From NCBI RefSeq assembly GCF_000176135.1, contig NZ_ACZN01000018.1, forward strand, positions 682,001-746,000: a stretch of DNA of 64,000 nucleotides, given 5' to 3'. Position 1 is the stretch's first letter, and each line of letters opens with the position of its first letter. The stretch comes from Vibrio coralliilyticus ATCC BAA-450 (GTDB lineage Bacteria > Pseudomonadota > Gammaproteobacteria > Enterobacterales > Vibrionaceae). Both the position numbers and the translations under genes were made by a program. Shown here piece after piece: positions 59,067 through 64,000 of this stretch. The notes beneath the pieces are model-generated. The model was not told where the DNA came from. It worked only from the letters and a program-made list of their open reading frames with translations, and searched no databases.

Positions 59067-60917
59067 ATGAAAAGAAAGTTCAACCTGCTTCTAATAGCCG
59101 TATCAAGCGTTTTGAGTGCCAACATTTGGGCGTCAGAATTTGACGAGCCTGCTGGAGCAGCCATTAATATTCTCAGTGCCTTACAAGATTCAAGTGCGGT
59201 GATTTACATCAATGCTGAGAATCTCGTCAGCGGAAACAGCACACCACCAACATTATCCCATGTAAAAACTCAGGTGTTGGTGGAGAACAAACGCTATTTG
59301 ATCGACTTTAGTAACATAGAACATGAGACTGAAAAAAACATTGCTCGAGCCAAACTCCGCAGAAGCTTGGGATTATTGACTCTCGGAGATATGGTAATCA
59401 TTAGTGAGCACAAAGGTAAACTCCTGTTTAGTCAGTTAGAGAGCTCTGATGACACCAACCTTAAACGTCTTGAATACAAACCTAAACCACGCCGAGTAAA
59501 GAAAAGCATCTCCCCTCTTGCAGAGGTGGATAACAGCATACCTAGGGTCGCTTTCTATATCGAGGCGAAACGTACCATCAGTGACGCAGCATGCAATCCT
59601 ACCTGGAATACTTACCAAGGCCCCGTTAAAAGTACAGGCATGTGTGACAATGCCCATATTTCTTTAATTTATCAGGTGACGCTGCAACGTTCATTGCCAT
59701 TTGGAACCCAAGGAAGCGCAACGCCCGATGCCAAAATAGTGAGAATTGCAATTGACGATTCAACGACCGGTGCAGGTATTCAACTGAACCAAAACTTCGA
59801 CAACATTCTGCTTCATACACGCGGTATACCATGGCCTGAGGGCGGCGACGAGCATGAGATGGTGACCACAGCTCTCGCCCAAAGCTATGACTTCAATTTC
59901 AATGCTTCAAATGAAAAAGCTCGTATCCTGCGTACCGTGCCTAAAAGCAATTTAAACAAGAACTACACTAACCGTGAGATTTCAACCTTTTCATTCGGTG
60001 TGGTCGCGGGAGGTGAGGCAAGTAGTGACGGCGCAAAAGGCAAACTTGAAGCTTCGGCAAACTGGACAGAATCAAAATGGCTATCCTTTGAAACCAATGA
60101 CTATCGAGTCGATCGCCATTCAAATGGCCCTCAGCATGTAGGTTTCGAGTGGGCAAGGGAGCAATACCCAACCGCGGAATCAGTTATGGTCACCACAATT
60201 CATGGCTATACGGCAGGGATAACACTGCCTGTCGATGAAAGTCGTATTAACAAAATGGGGCACGCAAGCTTCCTACCAAAAATGGAAGTCATATACTCTG
60301 CAGCCCCTGATGCAACGGGCAACACCAAATTTAATATTGATTCCACTGTCGACATCACTGGATTTAGGTATATGACGAACGTGACGCCGTTCTTCGGAGT
60401 ACGAACTTACTACGCTAAAGACGACGATCACCAAGTCAATAGCGTCAATAAGAACATTAATTTTGTAGTTGATTGGGACCACCCTGTGTTCACTGGTGGC
60501 AGACCAGTGAATCTGCAACTTGGCGGATTCAAGAACAAATGTCTGGCTATCGATACTCAACAGCAGATATCCGCTAAAGAGTGTGATGAATACGATAACC
60601 AACAAGCTTTCATCTACAGTCAAGATGGTCATTATATTAGTGCATACAATACAGAATATTGCTTAGACAGTACCGACCTAACTCAAGCTCAATCATGCAA
60701 CTTTAGCCTCACCCAAAAATGGAGTTGGGAAGAAAAAGCTAACCAAGATAACTTAAAAAGTGCTCACCTCGGCCATTATCTGACATACGATAAACAGACT
60801 GAGAAACTAAGTATGACTGCCAGTACGCAATCGGAGGCTAGCCTTAGTACCAAGATGTACACACGATATGTCAATGTTTTTGATGCTTCTACGGTAGAAA
60901 CCAACTCGTATAAGTAA
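59067..60917 (+). CDS. VCC/VVH-type pore-forming haemolysin (leukocidin superfamily)
   Basis: The 616-residue precursor has a signal peptide (about 1-22, ending IWA), a pro-region (about 23-145), a basic processing-like segment (KPKPRRVKKS, 138-147), a leukocidin-type cytolysin domain (about 150-475; TWNTYQGPVKSTG, LIYQVTLQRSLPFG, SFGVVAGGEASSDG) and a C-terminal ricin-like β-trefoil (about 485-600; GFKNKCLAI, YCLDST, LTQKW). V. cholerae cytolysin has a further β-prism lectin domain that is absent here, as in V. vulnificus VvhA. It is secreted and forms oligomeric β-barrel pores in host membranes. The ATG at 59067 has AGAGAGATAG upstream. Confidence 0.87.
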   Translation: MKRKFNLLLIAVSSVLSANIWASEFDEPAGAAINILSALQDSSAVIYINAENLVSGNSTPPTLSHVKTQVLVENKRYLIDFSNIEHETEKNIARAKLRRSLGLLTLGDMVIISEHKGKLLFSQLESSDDTNLKRLEYKPKPRRVKKSISPLAEVDNSIPRVAFYIEAKRTISDAACNPTWNTYQGPVKSTGMCDNAHISLIYQVTLQRSLPFGTQGSATPDAKIVRIAIDDSTTGAGIQLNQNFDNILLHTRGIPWPEGGDEHEMVTTALAQSYDFNFNASNEKARILRTVPKSNLNKNYTNREISTFSFGVVAGGEASSDGAKGKLEASANWTESKWLSFETNDYRVDRHSNGPQHVGFEWAREQYPTAESVMVTTIHGYTAGITLPVDESRINKMGHASFLPKMEVIYSAAPDATGNTKFNIDSTVDITGFRYMTNVTPFFGVRTYYAKDDDHQVNSVNKNINFVVDWDHPVFTGGRPVNLQLGGFKNKCLAIDTQQQISAKECDEYDNQQAFIYSQDGHYISAYNTEYCLDSTDLTQAQSCNFSLTQKWSWEEKANQDNLKSAHLGHYLTYDKQTEKLSMTASTQSEASLSTKMYTRYVNVFDASTVETNSYK

Positions 60918-60946
60918 TCAGCCGCATACCTAAAGCGAGAAATTGA

Positions 60947-60981
60947 GCGGCAATAATAGACGTTTTAGCTTTTATTGCCGC
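60947..60981. terminator. Inverted repeat between haemolysin and the nucleotidyltransferase gene
   Basis: GCGGCAATAA / TTATTGCCGC form a perfect 10-bp stem with a 15-base loop between convergent genes. There is no long T-run, so terminator function is probable but not strong. Confidence 0.55.
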
Positions 60982-60993
60982 ATAATCAGTATC

Positions 60994-61761
60994 TTAGCCT
61001 ATCTTAAATTCGGTTTTCTTGTACTGTTTAGCTAGCCACTCACCGAAACCATCAAGAATGCCAACGACGGATCGTTTTGCTATCACTCGTCCTGTGAGCA
61101 AAATCCCTAACCGTTCAATTTCGACCTGTTTATCAGGATAGTAGCGAAGAAAGTTCTGCCCACATTCAATAGGATCATCGAACCAATTTTTATCTTTGTA
61201 CATCACTAGCGAATAGCTCGCACGCAGCAGCTTCTTGGCAATAACTATCTGTGCTTTTGACTGTTCCTCTGGCGTCGCAGAGCGTGCAATACGATTGCGG
61301 TACACTGCGACCCAATCTTCAACATCCATATTCCAATGTTTGGCGATTTCCCAGCTTGGCTCATAGTCGCCAAAACACTCAGAAAGGTCTTCACCGTAAA
61401 TACACACCGAGCAATGACGAAGCTGAAATCCCCAAGAAAAAATGCTGTCCAAGCTCGCCACTTCTTTCACAAGCGTATTCTTTAGCGATACATCTGTTAA
61501 GAATGGATAGGACTTCTGAAAACGCCATTTAATAGAGTTGAACAAGGTGGTTCTGACATCACTAAAGCTGTCATGCGTAACGACCAACACGTCTAAGTTA
61601 GAACGATTAGGCTTTGCCCTCTTACGAGCGACACTGCCGTAAAGATAGACACTGTGTAGATTGTCACCCAACCCTCCCTTTAGAAAAGCGATAAGATCGT
61701 TAATGGCAGGCTGATACCTTTCCTGAAAAGGTTGCTTAGGGTCAATAACAGAAAGATGCAT
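60994..61761 (-). CDS. Nucleotidyltransferase-fold protein (aminoglycoside adenylyltransferase-like)
   Basis: The 255-residue protein has an N-terminal Polβ-like nucleotidyltransferase motif (YLYGSVARKRAKPNRSNLDV, residues 39-58, then LVV) and a C-terminal helical region with CGQNFLRYYP, as in AadA/KNTase-like or MNT-like proteins. The usual first metal-binding Asp in the S-D-x-D motif is Asn here (SNLD), so catalytic activity is uncertain. It is convergent with the haemolysin and divergent from the EF-P-like gene. A resistance role should not be assumed. Confidence 0.75.
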   Translation of the reverse strand: MHLSVIDPKQPFQERYQPAINDLIAFLKGGLGDNLHSVYLYGSVARKRAKPNRSNLDVLVVTHDSFSDVRTTLFNSIKWRFQKSYPFLTDVSLKNTLVKEVASLDSIFSWGFQLRHCSVCIYGEDLSECFGDYEPSWEIAKHWNMDVEDWVAVYRNRIARSATPEEQSKAQIVIAKKLLRASYSLVMYKDKNWFDDPIECGQNFLRYYPDKQVEIERLGILLTGRVIAKRSVVGILDGFGEWLAKQYKKTEFKIG

Positions 61762-61897
61762 TTAGTTGATAACAATAATTTTTAGGCTTTCGATTCTTTA
61801 ATGTTCGCCCACACACAGACACGAATCAAGATATTCCTTCCCTTAAACACTATGTATATAATACGACAATTCCATCTCACACTAAGGAAACACTTTT

Positions 61898-62464
61898 ATG
61901 CCAAGGGCAAGTGAGCTTAAAAAAGGTTTTGCTATCGAATCTAGTGGCAAAACACTTCTGATTAAAGATATCGAAGTCACCACTCCGGGTGGACGCGGCG
62001 GCGCAAAAATCTACAAACTTCGTTGTACTGATCTTGCGACAGGTGGACGTGTCGATGAGCGCTTTAAATCAGACGACGTAGTTGAAACGGTAGATATGTT
62101 TAAACGTGCTGTTGCTTTCTCTTACGTGGATGGTGACGAGTACATTTTCATGGATAATGAAGATTACACTCAATACACCTTCAAGAAAGAAGAAATTGAA
62201 GACGAACTACAGTTTGTTACAGAAGAAATTCAAGGCTTACATGTGATTGTCGTGGATGGCAATGCAGTAGGACTAGAGCTTCCCGCTTCTGTTGAGCTTG
62301 TAATCGAAGAAACTGACCCATCAATAAAAGGGGCTTCAGCTTCGGCGCGCACAAAGCCTGCACGTTTCGCGACAGGCTTGACAGTTCAAGTTCCTGAGTA
62401 TATTGCAACAGGTGACCGTATTGTTATCAATACCACTGAACGTAAATACATGAGCCGAGCGTAA
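61898..62464 (+). CDS. yeiP: Elongation factor P-like protein (YeiP/EfpL)
   Basis: The 188-residue protein has the three β-barrel domains of the EF-P family, beginning PRASELKKGFAIESSGKTLL and carrying TPGGRGGAKIYKL at the loop that in EF-P holds the modified Lys; here the tip is Arg-containing (GRGG), as in YeiP/EfpL. The C-terminal OB domain (FATGLTVQVPEYIATGDRI) matches the family. It binds the ribosome and relieves stalling on certain sequences. AAGGAA precedes the start. It is followed after 2 bp by the YciU-like gene, so the two form an operon. Confidence 0.92.
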   Translation: MPRASELKKGFAIESSGKTLLIKDIEVTTPGGRGGAKIYKLRCTDLATGGRVDERFKSDDVVETVDMFKRAVAFSYVDGDEYIFMDNEDYTQYTFKKEEIEDELQFVTEEIQGLHVIVVDGNAVGLELPASVELVIEETDPSIKGASASARTKPARFATGLTVQVPEYIATGDRIVINTTERKYMSRA

Positions 62465-62466
62465 TT

Positions 62467-62787
62467 ATGTCCGAACTGATCTCCTATGATGACGCCATTG
62501 AAACGGCCTATGACATCTTTCTAGAGATGGCTCCAGATAATCTTGAAACCGCAGACGTTATTATATTCACCGCTCAATTTGACGACCGTGGTGCTGCTGA
62601 GCTGGTTGAAACTGGCGATGATTGGGCTGGTCATGTCGGCTTTGAAGTCGATAAAGAAATCTATGCGGAAGTCCGTATTGGCTTAGTGAACGAAGAGAAT
62701 GATGTCTTGGATGAAGTTTTCGCCCGCCTACTGGTAAGCCGAGATCCAGAGCATAAGTTCTGCCACGTTCTTTGGAAGCGAGACTAA
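62467..62787 (+). CDS. dsDNA-mimic protein, YciU/HI1450 family (DUF440)
   Basis: The 106-residue, very acidic protein matches E. coli YciU and Haemophilus HI1450 in length and pattern (AYDIFLEMAPDNLETADV; ELVETGDDWAGHVGFEVD; EHKFCHVLWKRD). HI1450 mimics double-stranded DNA and binds HU-α, so this family may modulate nucleoid proteins. It starts 2 bp after yeiP. It is convergent with ihfA, across a shared terminator. Confidence 0.9.
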   Translation: MSELISYDDAIETAYDIFLEMAPDNLETADVIIFTAQFDDRGAAELVETGDDWAGHVGFEVDKEIYAEVRIGLVNEENDVLDEVFARLLVSRDPEHKFCHVLWKRD

Positions 62788-62792
62788 ACAAC

Positions 62793-62828
62793 AAAAAAAT
62801 ACCCAAGTTTTTAACTTGGGTATTTTTT
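62793..62828. terminator. Bidirectional terminator between the YciU-like gene and ihfA
   Basis: AAAATACCCAAGTT / AACTTGGGTATTTT form a perfect stem of 14 bp with a short TTT loop, flanked by A- and T-runs, between convergent genes. Confidence 0.88.
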
Positions 62829-62906
62829 ATAAATAACTAGAAGACGAATTATAGACAAATCCGTCTTCTAGAATTCTATCGGTTTCAACTGACAAACGCG
62901 TGCTTG

Positions 62907-63203
62907 TTAGCCTTCTACCTTGGCATTTTCTACACGGGCTTTTAGTTTCTGCCCCGGGCGGAAGGTGACAACGCGACGAGCACTGATTGGAATGTCTTCA
63001 CCCGTCTTTGGGTTTCGACCTGGACGTTCGTTTTTTTCTCGAAGATCAAAGTTACCAAATCCAGACAGTTTTACCTGTTCGCCACTCTCTAGTGCCTTAC
63101 GAATTTCTTCGAAAAACGCCTCAACCGTTTCCTTGGCATCCCGTTTACTGTATCCGAGCTTCTCAAACAGGTTTTCAGCCAAATCGGCCTTTGTGAGCGC
63201 CAT
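62907..63203 (-). CDS. ihfA: Integration host factor α subunit
   Basis: The 98-residue DNA-bending protein matches E. coli IhfA almost throughout (SGEQVKLSGFGNFDLREKNE, then RPGRNPKTGEDIPISARRVV, FRPGQKLKARVENA), including the Pro of the β-arm that inserts into the minor groove. With IhfB it bends DNA in recombination, replication and σ54 promoters. GAGGAAAG precedes the ATG. In E. coli, ihfA lies directly after pheT; here it is 27 kb away from pheT, on its other side. Confidence 0.96.
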   Translation of the reverse strand: MALTKADLAENLFEKLGYSKRDAKETVEAFFEEIRKALESGEQVKLSGFGNFDLREKNERPGRNPKTGEDIPISARRVVTFRPGQKLKARVENAKVEG

Positions 63204-63911
63204 AAAACTTTCCTCAAAGCTGTGTTAAACAATGCTGCCGAGTTGGCAGCGCCAAAGCATTTTGCCCAGCCAATCAACAACATATCGGCTTTACTTGGGA
63301 AAGTGTATGCCAACCTTCTGATTTTCGCCAACTTTTTTATTAATTGAAGGCAAATTAATCATTAAAAACAAATAGATATATGACCTAAAACAAACATGCC
63401 GACTAAGCTGTTAGTTCAAAAAATCTTTATTTTTCAGATAATTAACTCATAAAAATCAGAACCATCAGTATTAGAGCCTGAATTTATTGGCAAAAAATTT
63501 TCTTACGCTTAACATGATAGCGAATTCAGTCTGTTAGATATGCTTTTGTGCATATGGATTCTTATCAAATAACACTGCAGCATAACTTTATATGCTCACT
63601 GTAAAGAATAGAAGAATAATAAAACAACACTTTCGTTTTTAGTTTTCTCTAACTAGCTGAATGTAAAGTCATTAAAAACGTTCACAAAAGAAATATTCAC
63701 ACCAGCATCTAATAGGTTTTTTACAGTCCAATGCACCATTACTTGTACACACCGAGCAAGACACAATCAATTGACAAACATTTATATTAATAACGTGAAC
63801 TGCGCATTTATTCTCCAAGTCAATAAATGTTTAGAATATGGAAGTTAGTATTTAAATATTGACAAAAAAATAAATAAATAAATAATCTAAACTATTGTTG
63901 GCAATCAGAAC
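63204..63911. other. AT-rich intergenic region upstream of ihfA
   Basis: About 700 bp, strongly AT-rich, with no gene I can support. It contains a TTGACA near 63859 and a TAATCT-like -10 near 63883 just before the cut gene, and an ATAAATAAATAAATAA run. The ihfA promoter should lie at its left end. I see no tRNA, riboswitch or attachment site. Confidence 0.35.
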
Positions 63912-64000
63912 ATGAATATTATAGAAATGCTGTCTTCTTTTTTACAGGAAGACATGCTATCTAGAGCTCAATCTAAAGAGCTTTTACACAAAATTGCAGA
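63912..64000 (+). CDS. Start of a gene cut by the window edge (partial)
   Basis: From the ATG at 63912 the frame stays open to the window end and gives about 29 residues (NIIEMLSSFLQEDMLSRAQS, then KELLHKIA). They are helical and coding-like but too few to assign. There is no strong ribosome-binding site; a possible promoter lies about 25-50 bp upstream. Confidence 0.35.
   Translation, partial: MNIIEMLSSFLQEDMLSRAQSKELLHKIA

Noticed and set aside
60994..61761. Calling this an aminoglycoside resistance gene
   Set aside because: Only the nucleotidyltransferase fold motif is visible and a key Asp is replaced; there is no support for resistance.

Overview
The window is chromosomal DNA of a Vibrio species (Gammaproteobacteria, Vibrionaceae). 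The evidence is the gene content and order: varA(uvrY)-uvrC-pgsA followed by a Cys/Gly/Leu/Gly tRNA cluster, pheST, polB, the EF-P-like gene, a YciU-type gene and ihfA, plus a VCC/VVH-type pore-forming haemolysin, a haemerythrin-GGDEF protein and an IS200 element with a Vibrio-like layout. The species cannot be fixed by reading alone.

Layout. 0-8 kb: end of an RbsC-like ABC permease, an RpiR/SIS regulator, D-lactate dehydrogenase (dld), an orphan lipoprotein, a LysR regulator, a MATE exporter and an unrecognised 153-residue protein. 7.5-20.6 kb: a dispersed sucrose locus, with scrR/scrK divergent and scrB, scrY, a second LacI regulator and scrA further right. Between them lie an EAL-HDOD protein, a NIPSNAP protein, a chemoreceptor and a stand-alone protein with the Cys/His/Asp layout of C58 (YopT/AvrPphB-like) proteases. 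The second LacI protein has five copies of one operator across its own, scrB, scrY and scrA promoters. 20.6-23.1 kb: a YcaC/pirin accessory cluster with a divergent LysR. 23.4-26.1 kb: a tightly overlapping five-gene operon (HTH regulator, unknown protein, VUT/YhhQ-like membrane protein, metallophosphoesterase, DUF2165-like membrane protein) that I cannot match to a named system.

26.2-35.65 kb is a mobile island inserted into the 3' end of pheT. A displaced 137-bp pheT 3' end lies at 26147-26283 and the present pheT end at 35515-35651. The two share a perfect 22-bp repeat at the crossover edge and differ at about 18 of 137 positions. The island carries a FimB-sized tyrosine recombinase, a large transporter-like membrane protein and a thiol/quinone-stress module: two MdaB-type quinone reductases in opposite orientation, an HxlR regulator, a peroxiredoxin, a FrnE-like DsbA protein, an AhpD-like protein, LtrA and a voltage-sensor K+ channel. 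Four near-identical operator sequences precede the module's transcription units.

35.5-63.9 kb is mostly core: pheST, a haemerythrin diguanylate cyclase, an outer-membrane-barrel/LolA-like/RND operon with its TetR regulator and a sugar dehydrogenase, a NemR/NemA-like pair with three palindromic operators, IS200 tnpA beside a four-tRNA cluster, pgsA-uvrC-varA, DUF3015 and DUF4105 envelope proteins, polB, a haemolysin lacking the VCC C-terminal lectin domain, a nucleotidyltransferase-fold protein, the EF-P-like and YciU-like genes, and ihfA. The last ~700 bp before a gene cut by the window edge is AT-rich and contains nothing I can name.
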